A stretch of 64,000 bases of DNA from Manis javanica (Eukaryota > Chordata > Mammalia > Pholidota > Manidae), in the NCBI RefSeq assembly GCF_040802235.1, contig NC_133167.1, forward strand, positions 1,069,001-1,133,000, given 5' to 3'. Under the pieces are notes generated by a model. The model was given only the letters and a program-made list of their open reading frames with translations, was not told the DNA's origin and searched no databases. Shown here piece by piece: positions 1 to 10,834 of this stretch. Both the position numbers and the translations under genes were made by a program. How positions within the stretch are numbered: position 1 is the first letter of the stretch; every line of letters starts with the position of its first letter.

Positions 1-655
1 GGAACAGTTTGCTGTCATGTGTCCCAGCTCAGTGGGTCCCTCAGGCTCCACTGTCCCTTGGGGTCTTCTCGTGTGGCTGTCCCCTGCACTGGACAGGGGC
101 CGTCTGAGGGTCCAGCTGGGCCCGAGTGTCCGGAGGGCCTCCAGTGGCACGTCGGGGGCCTCATCCCGAGTGGACGGCTGGGCTCCCCTGAGTCTCCATC
201 AGGCACTCCGTGTGGCCTCCCGGCATGGCCGTCTCTGGTGCCGGGCTCCAGGGGTGCGTGTTCCGGGAGCCCTGGTGGGAGCTGCGACCTTCTTACCCGG
301 CTTGGGAGCCCTAGTAAGTCTCTTGGCCATGCAGTTCACTTAGGCCAGAACTAGAGTTATCATGAATTGGCCGCACCTGCCAGTCCATGCGGGGGTCCAC
401 CTCGCCCCCCTTCACAGCCGCCACAGGCTGGGTGGGGACCTTACCCCGGCCCCTGAGCCACGGCCCCTGCCGTAGAGGTGTGACGGGGAGTGACAGCGCC
501 GGAGGCCTGCCCAAGGCGGCCCGCGCGCCTCCTCCAGCCGCAGTAGCTGGCTGAGGTGGGGCGGCCAGCGTGGGAGTGTGTTCCCGAGCGGAGGGCACAG
601 CCGTCTTCCTCTCACCGCGGACCAGGGTGCTCAGGAGGAGCAGAAAGCAAGCCTC
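1..655. other. GC-rich single-copy DNA, no gene seen
   Basis: I recognise no repeat and no exon here. Open frames exist on both strands but are short, overlap one another and reflect scarcity of stop codons in GC-rich DNA. A small cluster of CpG dinucleotides sits at about 480-600, too short to call a CpG island with confidence. Confidence 0.5.
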
Positions 656-835
656 GTGTGATTAGAGCTTCCTGGTAATCACACTAAAAAAGTAAAAAGA
701 ATGAGATTAAGTTTAATTTTAATACTCTAACTCAGTATACCCAAGATACAATTTTAACAGGTAATTGATTTAAAAATTACTATTGCGATATTTTACATTT
801 TTCCCAATGTCTTCAAAATCAGGTGTGTGTCTTTC
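656..835. promoter_or_regulatory. AT-rich island with a palindromic TAATC pair (candidate enhancer)
   Basis: An abrupt AT-rich segment lies between GC-rich flanks. It opens with a perfect 9-bp inverted repeat, GTGTGATTA (656-664) and TAATCACAC (676-684), spaced by 11 bp. Further homeodomain-type cores (TTTAATTTT, GTAATTGATTT) follow to about 775. I see no match to a repeat family. Old non-coding regulatory elements often look like this inside GC-rich isochores, but conservation is inferred and cannot be shown from one sequence. Confidence 0.3.
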
Positions 836-3232
836 AGTAAACAGCGCATCTCAGCTTCAACAAGTCGTGTTTCATGTGCTCAGCAGCCTTGTGATGCCAA
901 TGGCTGTCCCGCTGGAGCACACAGCTTTCGCTGGCCGGGGCTGCAGGGGGTGGGAGGTGTGAGGGCATCTGGGGCTGTGCCCCCTTCGCTGCCCCATCCT
1001 GCCTACCGAGTCGGCCTGATTGCAGCTTCTGGCCAGTGCTGCCCAGAGCCCGACCAGGACAGGACCCCTGGGCTCGGCTCCTGCACAGGGGCACTGCCCG
1101 CCCTGGCTCTGGGGAGGACTGTGCCCTGACGGGTGTTCTGGGACGTTCCGTGAGAACAACAGCAACTTTTGGAATCAGGATTCAGAGTCGTCCTAATAAT
1201 TGGATGTTAGAGCAACGACTGAAGGAGGTGGTGTGTCCGCCATGAAGGGTGGGCACAGGTGGCCCAGGGCTCTGTTGCACAGGACAGCAGGAGTTTGGCC
1301 TCATGGGACCCTGTGAGGACCTCATGACGTACCTTGGGGTCCCGGGGGTGGGAAAGTGGGGTTTGCACAGTGGCAGGTCTGGGAGACTTGGCCTGGAAAG
1401 GAGCAAAGCGTTCTCAGGAGGAGTCACAGTACTGGCCTCACTGCAGCCAGGCTCTGCCCCCCTTCCAGGCCAGGCCCTCTCCTGGCCTCGTCTGCTCACC
1501 TGTCTGACAGGGGAAGGGTCCCTTGCCTGCTTCCCCAGGCTCTGTGGTCCTCTGGAGGGGTCCTGCCCTGCTGTCCCCAGAGCTTGGTGGGTGTGGGAGG
1601 CTGGGTGGGGGCCTGGGATGGGGGCCCGCACTCTGGGTGTGGCCCACTCCTTCTGGGGCTGGCTTGCACAGGGGTCGTCCCCCTGCCCTGAAAGCCAGAC
1701 CCAGCGGTGGGTGGGGGACACCACCAGGGCCCAGCGCCAGCCTGCACCCGGGGCCCCACCGCCTGTCCCAGAACACTGTCCTGCTGTTGCCCCGGCATGG
1801 GTCTGGTCCTGCCCTGGGGAGGCTCCTCTGTCCCGGCTGGGACGGCTGCTGAAGGTCACGTCTGCCCTCGAGCGCAGAACATGGGCAGGAGGCCGACCTG
1901 CATCCCCACCCTGAGCACACAGAGCCCCGTTCATCCGAGCACAGCTCTGGCACGGAGGGGCCGGGCACCACACCCAGGCCAGTTCAGCGCTGATGAGGGG
2001 GGACAGACCACATCTGTCACCCTTAACCAGACCACGGGGGGACAGATGCTGCCCCAGGCCTAGGTCCCTGCCCATCCCCCCAAGATGGTCCAGCCCCAGA
2101 TGTGGCCCTGACCTGGAATCAGAGGCTGGGTGGGCTGGAGGGCCGAAGCAAAGGGGGGTGGCCAGAGTCTGCCCCCTACCGTGCTGGAGGGCCCTTGCCT
2201 GGGAGCAGCCCTGGCCAGCACTGGGGCTGCTGATGGGCAGGGAGCCCAGCGCCCCGGTGTCACCAGGCCGCTGGGGGGCTGGTACCTGGCTCAGGGGAGA
2301 TGGTCGTGGGCAGCCCCTCCCTGCCTGGGGACAGAGCTCCTCCCCCAGAGCGCCATGGCCAGCGCTGGCTTGGAGGGGACAGAGGTGCTGTATAGGGTGC
2401 CCTGGGCCCTGCTGAGCACATCGGGGGCAGGCTGGCGGGCATGAATGCAGCTCCCTGCATACACTGGCGCCCTGGCAGTGCCACCATCGCAGCTGCCACA
2501 GACAGTTCTGCTCATAATGCCCACTCTTCATTCAGGACAGCCCTGTCACTCCGCATGTGCTGCTGACATGGTGGCACATACAAACCGCCAGCACTGGATG
2601 GAGGCCTCTGTCCCCAGAGAAGGACCTCTTTGGTCACTGCCCTCCAGGCAGAGGGCTTTCCGCCCAGCCCAGGGGTTTGGCCACCGTGCCAACCCGGGTG
2701 ACCCTGGAAAGGAGAACCACACTGCCTGGCATTTTGATCTCGGCTTGACTGGACAGTGCTGGGGGCTCCTTGATCCTGTGAGGTCACCCTGTGAGCCCCA
2801 GGTCATGGGGGGTAGGTGTCCTTCCCACTCTTGCACAGGCCGGGGTCAGGAGCTGTGCTGGTCTATGATGGGCAAATCACTGGCGCCTCTGCCAGGTGGG
2901 ACATGCCAGGCGCACCCAAGATACCATGCGTCTCGATCCTACAAACTCCTGCAACGCCGGCTCTCCGTTTTCTCAGTGCGTGGTTGGGGCAACTGAGACC
3001 TCGGGATGTGTGGTGTTTGCCTGGTGTCACAGGGCTGGGAGGGGCAGAGGTGCCGCGGGGTCTCACACACACCCACACCCTCTCCTCCTTGCTGAGCGCT
3101 CAGGCCTGAAGAGGTCAGCCAGGTCACGAGCCGACGGGGCTGGTAAGCCAAGGGTTAGCTGCCCGCCGTGCCCTGCGGTGCCCCGCCCTCTCCGTTCCCC
3201 CTTCCTGGCACTACTCAAAATCACCTTCGCAG
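836..3232. other. GC-rich single-copy DNA, no supported gene
   Basis: There is no recognisable repeat or exon. The longest open frame in the window lies here on the minus strand (2531 to 1182, 449 codons). Its translation is Pro/Gly/Ser/Arg-rich with no domain I recognise, and several other frames of 80-220 codons overlap it on both strands, so I attribute it to base composition. Confidence 0.5.
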
Positions 3233-3234
3233 CC

Positions 3235-3630
3235 AGTTTGGACGCATCTGGGTCTTGCTTCCAGACTGCTGCGATAAAACAGATAGTGCAATAAAGCGAC
3301 TCGAGCGGGTTTCTCAGTGCAGATAAAAGTCACATTTACACTATACTTGAGTCTGTTACGTGTGCAACAGCATTAAAAGACGTACATGCCTTAAGTAAAC
3401 AGCGCTTTACTGCCAAGAAGTGCCAACCATCATCTGAGCTTTCAGGGAGTCAGTCGTTGCTGGGGAGGCTCCTGCCCTGATGTTGACTGATGGGGGTGCT
3501 GCTGAGGGCTGGGGTGCTGCTGAGGGCTGGGGTGCTGCTGAGGGCTGGGAGGCTGCTGAGGGCTGGGAGGCTGCTGAGGGCTGGGGGGCTGCTGAGGGCT
3601 GGGGGGCTGCTGAGGGCTGGGGCCCATTTC
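3235..3630 (-). mobile_element. Tigger1-like (pogo/mariner) DNA transposon, 3' end
   Basis: Read in antisense, this matches my memory of the Tigger1 3' terminus. Matching signatures include GCAATAAAGCGAC (3288-3300), a block around 3335-3354 ending in CTTGAGTCT, and CATCATCTGAG (3428-3438), which is the antisense of the transposase C-terminal Ser-Asp-Asp codons. On the minus strand, residues resembling the transposase tail (HQSTSGQEPPQQRL, about 3,450-3,495) are still readable. The terminal inverted repeat at the left edge is degraded and I could not fix the TA target duplication. Only the last part of the element remains, with no catalytic region, so it is non-functional. A minisatellite has expanded inside it (3493-3618). 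A related Tigger subfamily is possible. Confidence 0.72.
3493..3618. repeat. 18-bp minisatellite, 7 copies, inside the Tigger1-like relic
   Basis: There are seven head-to-tail 18-bp units of the form GGGGTGCTGCTGAGGGCT. Copies 1-3 are GGGGTG types, copies 4-5 GGGAGG types and copies 6-7 GGGGGG types, so variants are clustered as expected from stepwise duplication. Because 18 is a multiple of three, both strands stay open: the plus strand reads a GAAEGW-type hexapeptide and the minus strand a PQQPPS-type hexapeptide. The parental Tigger tail has a Pro/Gln-rich segment at this point, the likely seed of the expansion. Confidence 0.9.
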
Positions 3631-3699
3631 CAGCCTTGACGATGGTCAGTGCCCAGACATACCAGGGTTTGCCAAGTCCCCTGCCCTGGAGATGGGCAT

Positions 3700-4160
3700 A
3701 TAGGCTGCAGCAGTGTTTTTGTTATTTCACACAATGATGTAGAGATTATCTTTGCACATACATCTTTGAATTCCTTATTCTTTATTTAAATTAATTTCTG
3801 GAAATGGGATTCCTGGGACAGAGTATATAAACAACTTGAGGCTCTTCATACACATTTGCTTTCTAGAGATACTATATTGATTCGTCCTCTCGTGGGCAAA
3901 GTATTAGCTCATGTCTCAGCCCGAAGCGGTACCATTCTAAAAGTCTTGACAAATTTGGTAGGCAAAACACGTGATTTTCCTCTTTTGTTTGAATTCCATT
4001 GATTAACACTGAATTTAAATAGGTTTTGAAAATATGCCTGACCATTTGTATTTCTCTTACTGTGAATTTTTAGTTTTCTTTGTCCATTTTTTTTTCTGTT
4101 AAAGTCCTAGTGTAGTAAAGATTTGCTTTTATCTTAAATCAATGTATTCAGATACTTATG
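3700..4160 (-). mobile_element. Old L1-type LINE fragment, antisense
   Basis: AT-rich sequence whose order of phrases follows the antisense of an ancient L1 3' region: a 'lower-case' decayed form of the stretches ending in CATTTGTATTTCT and TTTGTCCATTTTT (about 4,045-4,090). No open frame survives. Family assignment within L1M/HAL1 cannot be made by eye. Confidence 0.42.
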
Positions 4161-4401
4161 ATGTATTAATGTACAGATGGAACACCCCCTGGCTCACAGG
4201 CCGCTGGCCTTGCTCCCGAGATGACGACTTTTCTCTTTGACCCCCAGGTTCTTGTCTGTCTGGTGATCACCTCGAGGTTCCCCCGTGATATGCCTGGAAT
4301 GTGAAATGATGTGCCCGCAATGCTGTTTTATTCTACTTTTGTCGTCCTCTGCTGTCTTCCTGCAATGGCAGCAGAGCATTTAGTGTGTGCACGCATGCAC
4401 G

Positions 4402-4405
<4 letters not shown>

Positions 4406-4435
<30 letters not shown>
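4406..4435. repeat. (CA)n microsatellite, about 15 units
   Basis: An uninterrupted CA dinucleotide run is preceded by a CACG/CATG-rich imperfect stretch from about 4,388. Its length is enough to be polymorphic. Confidence 0.97.
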
Positions 4436-4436
<1 letters not shown>

Positions 4437-5080
4437 CTCAGGTCTGTCCCTTGGGAGGTCCGGGTACACTGCGTAAGCACTTCGGTGGCTCCTCAAACCT
4501 TCCGTCACTGTTATTTCACTCTGATTGTCACTGTTTTTCTCAAGTCCTCCCTTTGTGTGATGAAGATCTAGGCTCCCCACCTGCCCTTCACTTCTTTCCA
4601 CAACTTCTAACTCCCAGACTTGCCACCTGACATTTGACTTTCACCTTGTCAAGGTGAATGAGGTTTGCGTTCTGTTCTGAAATCAGAATTAAGTCTCTAC
4701 TCAAAAGCTTAAAATCTAAAACTTAAAAACCAAGGGTGTCTACCATATTGTGACTATGTAAATATCTATCTTAAAGCCAAAAAAGTATTTCAGAGCCAGA
4801 GGATCCTTTCCTTACAGTCTAGCTGCTTGTTTTTCCTAGAGTTATTCATTGCCTTTTGCTTTCACACTGTCTTTATCACTCAGTGAGTTGCGTAAGGCGC
4901 CCAAGGGTGGTACCTGATCTTTGAGGCCCCCCTTCTGCATGATGTTTCCTTTTGTGTCCACCACTCCAGGCTCAGGGCTGCTGGCTAGGTGCTGCCACAG
5001 TGGGACCTGTTCTCCCCGAGTGGGACCTGTTGTGTCTGTCATCCCCGAGTGGGATGTTATCTGTCTCTGCTGCACTTGAC
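4437..5080. other. Mixed-composition DNA without a recognised feature
   Basis: Moderately AT-rich. Nothing recognisable as coding. A short imperfect direct repeat of a GAGTGGGACCTGT-type phrase occurs at about 4,999-5,055. Confidence 0.4.
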
Positions 5081-5084
5081 TCCA

Positions 5085-5570
5085 TTTTTCAAGAATACAT
5101 CTTTAGCATAAGCATCAGAAGAAAAACAGGTAAACTGGACTTCATCAAAATTAAAACCTTTTGTGTGCTGATCAAGAAAGTGAAGAGACAACTTACAGAA
5201 TGGGTGAAACACTTGCAAATCATATCTTTGACAAGACTCTAGTATCTAGGATGTATAAGGAACCGTTACAACTTAACAATTGAAAGACAAACAACCCACT
5301 TAAAAATGGCAGAGGATCTGAACAGAAATTTCTCCAAGGAAGATATGTGAATGAGCAGAAAGTACCTGAAAATACCCAACATCATTGGCCATTAGGGAAA
5401 TGTAAATTAAAACCACAATGAGACGCCACTTCTCACCTATTAGGATGGTTAGAACCAAAACCTCAAATACAAGTGTTGGAGAGGATGTGGAGAAATTGGA
5501 ACCCACATACACTGCTGGTGGGAATGTAAAATGGTGCATTAGAGGACTTCTGGGGTTCTTCAAAAAGTTA
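5085..5570 (+). mobile_element. L1M LINE-1 fragment, ORF2 3' part, sense
   Basis: The sequence follows the C-terminal part of L1 ORF2 in order: the decayed 'lys-leu-asp-phe-ile-lys' codons near 5,135, AACAACCCACTTAAAAATGG near 5,290, ACCACAATGAGACGCCACTT near 5,413, and AGTGTTGGAGAGGATGTGGA near 5,473. Both ends are truncated and frameshifts and stops are present, so it is a dead 5'- and 3'-truncated copy. It directly abuts GC-rich DNA at about 5,570. Confidence 0.85.
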
Positions 5571-6725
5571 GGCACGGGGACGGTGGCTCTGAGCTGAAAC
5601 AGCCCTGTGGGGGGGACACGAAGCCTTTTCTCGGGCACAGTCTCTTCATCCCCAGCGAGGCGCTGTCCACGCTGGTGTGTGGCAGGCGCTGCTCCTTGTG
5701 GGGCTGGGAGGGGAGCAGCTGTGACTTGCTGGGACGCCGCAAGGAGTCTTCAGGACCTGCACCCCCCGCACTGCGGGTGTGTCACAGTCCCACTGGGTTG
5801 CATCTCCTCTAGCTGGCTGTGCCCACTTCCCCTGGACTCTGGGAGGCCTGCCCCTCGCCCGCGGGGGTCACTGGCCAGCCCAGGTGTTCTCCTTTGCCTC
5901 CGGGAGTCCACAGCAGCCCTGCCTCCTTGACCAGCGCAGGTGATTCCTAACCTGTTGTGCTGTGGTTTCTGTGCGTGTGACTTCTAGGGGCCTCTGCACT
6001 TGGCTCACGGCCAAGGGCACCCCCTTTCTCCCCAGTGTCTTCAGGGGCAGGCGCCAGTGGAGCACACTGACTATTCTTGCCAACTCTGGTGAGCACCTGG
6101 CCTCTCCGAGTGGCAGAGGGGCTGCGGCTGAGCCCAGAGAGCCCATCACACAGTCTGTGCGAGGCCCTAGCAGCCTTGGCATCATGCAGGGACCGGTCCA
6201 CGTCCTGTGCCTGGCATCCTTCCGTGACAAATGCTTTTGGCAGATATGACTCCTGAAAGTCCTTCAAGGCCTGACGGAACCTGGCTGAACCCCCTCACTG
6301 AGGGTCAGCGGGCGATACCTGAGGCAGGGGGGGTGCAGGTTGTGAGCACCAGCCCTGGGCAGTTTGCGGGCTGCTCTGCTCCCACAGGCCATAACCTCCT
6401 TGGAGGCTGCTGGGTGAAGTGCTGGTGCTGGTGAAGAGCTGGGTAAAATGACACTGTCATTTCAACCCCCTTCCTGGAGGCCCCTGGCTGATCCCGGAGA
6501 GGAAGGAGCTCTCTACGATGGGCATGTGCTGAGTCGGACTTCCAGGCAGTCCCCTGTGATGGCCTCAAGGCTGAGACGGTGGCCAAGCTGGGGGCCACCT
6601 CATGTGTTGGCTCGGGCACTCAGGGCTGATTCACTGTGTGTCACCCCTGGTTGGCGCTGACTATAATGTCCGTATGGTGGGAGACGATGCTGAGGCCCTT
6701 TCTGAGCCTGCGCATTGGTCAGCAT
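5571..6725. other. GC-rich single-copy DNA, no gene seen
   Basis: No repeat or exon recognised. Open frames on both strands are short and mutually overlapping. Confidence 0.45.
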
Positions 6726-6729
6726 AGAG

Positions 6730-7000
6730 TCAGTGTTGTCGCGTGACAGACCACCCCAAACTCTGGGGCCTGCAACCACGGTTGATGTTCTGGCATTCAG
6801 GGGTCTGCAGGCTTACCAGTGACCGGCTGGTCTAGGCTGGGCCTGTGGGCTCTGCCCCCCCGAGTCAGTTAACGTGGCTCCTCACAGAGGACTGGGATCA
6901 TCCATCATCATGGTGTCGTTTTGGGGCTGAAGAGACAATCGTGGGGGACCCTCGGTGTGGTGGTGGACGGCAGGTGGACGAGGTCCTGCTAAACTCCCAG
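6730..7000 (+). repeat. Possible ancient interspersed repeat, family unknown
   Basis: The phrase GTGACAGACCACCCCAAACT and the following GTCTGCAGGC...GGCTGGTCTAGGCTGGGC order resemble a widespread old mammalian repeat (LTR- or MER-type) that starts with the antisense of a 'not otherwise detectable' ACAAACCACCCC motif. I cannot name the family with confidence, and the right edge fades into GC-rich DNA. Confidence 0.3.
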
Positions 7001-8544
7001 GCTGCTGATGTCAACTGGCCGGGACAAGCATGTGCCCAGGCCCCTGGCCGGTGAGTCAGGGGCGTAGGCCCCACCTGTGCAGGGAGAGAGGGAGTCATGA
7101 TCCTACACCCAGGCACCACCCACCACCCTCTGAAGGGCGCTGTGATGGCAAAGCCCGACACCTGGGCTGGCTCCTGGAGGTGAATCTGTGTCTTCATCTG
7201 GTCGGGTGCCCACCCTGCTCTATGGGTCAGAGTGGGCTACTTGGAGTTCTTACAGTCAGACCGGAACCTGAGCAGGTGTCAGGGAATGTTCCTGGAGCTG
7301 CAGGGAGGTAGGTGGTGGTCTCCTCCCAGAGGCCAGACACTGGCTTCACCTGGAGGTGGTCTGGCTGAGGCTGCACTCTGACGAGCCAGGGCTGTGGGGC
7401 TGGTCCACGGGCCGCTGCACCCTGGTGGAGCCTGGGCGTTCTTGGCACTGACTGAATGTTCCTAGGAGCCTCAAGCTATTGACCTGAATACACGCTGAGC
7501 AGCAGGACCATCTGGGGAGAAAGGGCACAGTGAAGTGGGGTTCAGTGTTCTCAGCTGCAGGTGGACGATGCCCCACGAGAAATTCTCCCCCTTGGAGAGA
7601 GTGCTGGAGACCATGACGGCCCAGGCCCAGGTCCGGGGCACCCTGGTGGCCGGGAGCTCTGTAAGGCCCTCAGCAGTGCCCAGAGGAGCAGCGGTCTCTG
7701 CACACACAGGAGTGACCTACGGGGTGTGGGCAGGCAAGGAACAAGTGCCTGGGCCTGGCGGTGTTTGTGCCTAAGGACGCCAACTCCCCTTCCAGAGTAT
7801 GGTAGGCTGCTGGCAGGTTTCATCCCAGGCCTCCCTCCTGTCTGGCCAGCCTCCTGGACAGAGAAACCTGGGCTCCCAGTCCCAGCCCCACTCTGGTGCC
7901 ACATCAGAGTCCATTTAAAAAATGAATGAACGTATTGGTGACCCGACGACATTAGGAGCAACGGTCAGGGGCGAAGGCCACACCGAGATCTGACCGCACG
8001 GTCAGGCCTCCCCTACCACAGGAGCGCCACTCACCGGGAGCCGCGTGCTGGCCCACCAGAGGCTCCTGTGTCCTCCCGAACATCAGGGATTTCTCAGCGT
8101 GTACGCTTCTGTGTGGAAACATTGATACATATGGATGCTCAGAGCTCTTTGAATTCCATCTTGTGTGCGTGCTCTGCATCCGGGCAGGTCTTCCACATTA
8201 GACCAAACGCTGGTCTAAGGTCTACGCTGGACGCCTCATCATTTATTAAATGAACTCTTTGGAGAACATTTCCAGGACGGTATTTGCGTAACATGGACAC
8301 TATGGCAGGGCTGGCAGTGTGCAGCCCTATCTGGGATCCCTCGGCCTTCTGCCAAAGAGGTTTGGGTGGTAAGTTTCTGTGTCACGGGGTACACACACTG
8401 TCATTGGGCCGCAGCCACGTCAGGACCCAGAGGCTGAGCTCCAGGGGGCGCCTGTGGAGGGAGAGGCCGCCCGGTGGCCTCAGGGCCTGTGTTGGCAACC
8501 AGTCCACTTCGCCAGGTGCACCGTCACCCACCTTGTCACCCCGA
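7001..8544. other. GC-rich DNA; less GC-rich patch at 8,070-8,290
   Basis: No gene or repeat recognised. A patch at about 8,070-8,290 has lower GC and no repeat match; it contains a TTTATTAAATGAA segment at about 8,240 and could be part of a non-coding conserved block, but this is weak. Confidence 0.35.
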
Positions 8545-8690
8545 CTCATGTCTCTTTAATTCCATGTAAAGCTGAGCATTTTTGTCTTATTTACTGTTGC
8601 CAGACTGATTTTCAGTTTTATTTTTTTTCCAGACTGAGAAAGCCTCCCAGTGGATTGGACGGTTTAATCAAGTTAATTAGAGTGCCCTGG
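8545..8690. promoter_or_regulatory. AT-rich island with homeodomain-type cores (candidate enhancer)
   Basis: AT-rich segment in GC-rich surroundings without repeat identity. At about 8,650-8,680 it holds GGATTGG, TTTAATCAAG and TTAATTAG in close succession. These are typical K50 and Q50 homeodomain cores. Enhancer function is an inference. Confidence 0.28.
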
Positions 8691-10354
8691 GACGCAGCTT
8701 CTGGGGTCAAGCGCCGAGGCCCCTGGTGGGGGCAGGATTGCCCAGCCTGCCCATGAGTCCCCTGGGTGAGGGCCCGGCTATCAGCCAGCCGCGTGGAGGT
8801 CCTTGGGGCCCAGCGTCCAGGCCTTCCGCCCTGGCCCGCGGCAGTGCCCTGCCCTGCTCTGGGGAGGACCCGAGCGTGGGCAGGACCCGAGCGCCCGGCA
8901 GCCTGACTCGGTGCCCCCTCCCTCGGCAGCTGCTGTCATTGCATGAGGGGAGAAGCGCCCCAATGGAACAGAGTCCTGGGCCTCCTGGGGTCCCCCTGGT
9001 TGCCTGGGCCCTGCACCCCAACACCCAGTAGGACCCTTTTTCTTTGTTCTTCACGGCACCATCCTCATCATCCTATTGGGTGCTGCGTGTTGAGGTTAGG
9101 GCAAGGTCATCAGACAAGGGCCACTCGGACCCCAGGAGCAGCAGCTTGGCCCCAGGAACGTGAGGAGGGGATCGGGATCATGAGGGTGCCTGGAGCCTCA
9201 TACCGGCCACTCGGTGCCCCCACCCCCGGCCTGGGTCACTGATGGGGGGCCCCGGCCACACGGGTCTACTCAGGGGCCCTCCCCCTGGCTGCATCGGTCC
9301 CACCTCCGTCCCTGGCATGAGCTCCTCCCTCTGAGTGGCCCCAGGCTGTGTGCCTGACCTCCTCTCAGCCCCTCCCAGGGCCCCCGCCTGCTCCTGCCCC
9401 TGCCCTGTTCCTGAGGGTGGTATTCATGGCTGGCAAGATCGCCGCACCGGTGCTTTCCCCCCAGAATAGGCTCCACAGGGAAGCCGGCTGCCTCTGGTCC
9501 CCCACAGCACCCTGGGGCACAGGGGATGCCTGGCACACAGGAGGGCTTGGTCCCTGGTGTTGGGCGAAGGACGAGTGTAAAATGTGGGCTGAGGTAACGT
9601 GGGGCACCAGCTGGCATGGGAGCCAGTGTCTGGAATCAGCATGTCTGGATGGCTGCCACTAGGCATCAGCTCGGGACTAAGTGTGTGTGACCTCGTTTAG
9701 ATGGCGAAGCCACCGGGAGTTGGGACATGTCTGCCTCGTCCTGAAGAAGAGGAGACGAGGCCCCGAGAGATGAGGCGGGTCTCCGCCGGGGGCTCCTGCG
9801 CAGAAGGTGCTGCTGTGGCCGGGCAGGTGGTGTGCTGGCGGCGAGGGGCAGGGCCTGTGTGCTGAGATATCCCCCAGCCAGCCCCCGGGCTGCCCTGCGG
9901 TCCCAGGCTGGACCTCTCCCTTTGGGCCAAGGCCCGTCTTTGGAATCACCAGAGCAGGGCAGCTCTTCCAAGCTGGCCTGCAGGAAGGGGCGGTGGAGTC
10001 AGCCCCTCCTCGGAGTTGGGCCCCTGGGCGCTGCCCTCTGCACGGGGCGCCCAGGGACTGTTCTTGAAGGCAAGGCGCACATTCTGCAATGACTGTGGAA
10101 GGAGGTCTCCTGGCAGTGAGACCCTACCCGGAGCTCTGGGGTAACTTGTCTCCAAGGAAGCCCACCCAGGCCCTCCCCTCTCACCTGGTGGGGAGACGCT
10201 GAACCAACCTCTCAGCGGAAACGGCTCCACTGCAGGCAGAGACTGGCTGGCCCTTCTCATGTATATGTGTCTTTGGGGCCCCCTCTGCTCAGCCCTCCCC
10301 AGTGCCACCCCTCCCCAGAGAGGGCTCTTATCTCTGCTGGTGAATAGGGTGCTA
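8691..10354. other. GC-rich DNA, no gene seen
   Basis: No supported exon. A segment at about 9,640-9,790 faintly resembles an antisense MIR (a decayed AGGAGACGAGGCCCCGAGAG phrase) but is too diverged to call. Confidence 0.4.
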
Positions 10355-10364
10355 TTGTGGGCCA

Positions 10365-10460
10365 GGCTGCAGAATTTTAATGGCTTGCAAAATATAGTTA
10401 ATTATGTAAAAAGACATCTTCTCCATATTTTCATGCAAATGAGGTGAGTTAATTGGTGTT
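10365..10460. promoter_or_regulatory. AT-rich island with POU octamer and TTAATTA sites (candidate enhancer)
   Basis: A sharply bounded AT-rich island. It contains TTAATTA at 10,398-10,404, a perfect POU octamer ATGCAAAT at 10,433-10,440 and TTAATTG at 10,449-10,455. The octamer and the second homeodomain core are only 8 bp apart, a spacing compatible with joint POU/homeodomain binding. No repeat family matches. Motifs are seen directly; function and conservation are inferred. Confidence 0.35.
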
Positions 10461-10834
10461 CAGTGGTTATGGGAGGCCGGTCCCTGGAAGAAAGAGGGGG
10501 AGTCCCTGATGTTTCTGACTAAGGTGCCTGCTGGGAGCCAGGTAGAAAGGAGACACAGAGATGGGTGATTTCTTATCCACCCGATTAGTGTCACCAGCCT
10601 GGGGCTGTGACCCAAACCGGGAGAAAGCGCAGCCACTGAGGCTGTCACTGAGAGGCCAGGGTGCCTGGGGCTGCAGGGAAGCGGCCCTGGGGGGCAGGGT
10701 GCCGTGGGATCACCCCGGACTCCACTGGTCCTTAGCCAAGTTCTCCAAGTGGCCCTGAGGGTTGGCGACAGGCCGTTGTGAGGGGCGGGCAGCGTCCACA
10801 CTGGCTCTGGGCTGGTCAGGATGTTTGAGTCAAA
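10461..10834. other. GC-rich DNA, nothing recognised
   Basis: Single-copy GC-rich stretch between the octamer island and the L1 fragment. No exon or repeat seen. Confidence 0.4.

Noticed and set aside
1182-2531. 449-codon minus-strand open frame, the longest in the window
   Set aside because: Low-complexity Pro/Gly/Ser/Arg composition, no domain, no splice or promoter context, and several long frames on the opposite strand across the same bases. Best explained by lack of stop codons in GC-rich DNA.
3442-3627. Minus-strand PQQPPS-repeat small protein
   Set aside because: It is the minisatellite within the Tigger relic; the start codon is fortuitous and there is no sign of selection for the frame.
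9640-9790. Possible MIR in antisense
   Set aside because: Only one phrase resembles the consensus; too weak to annotate as an element.
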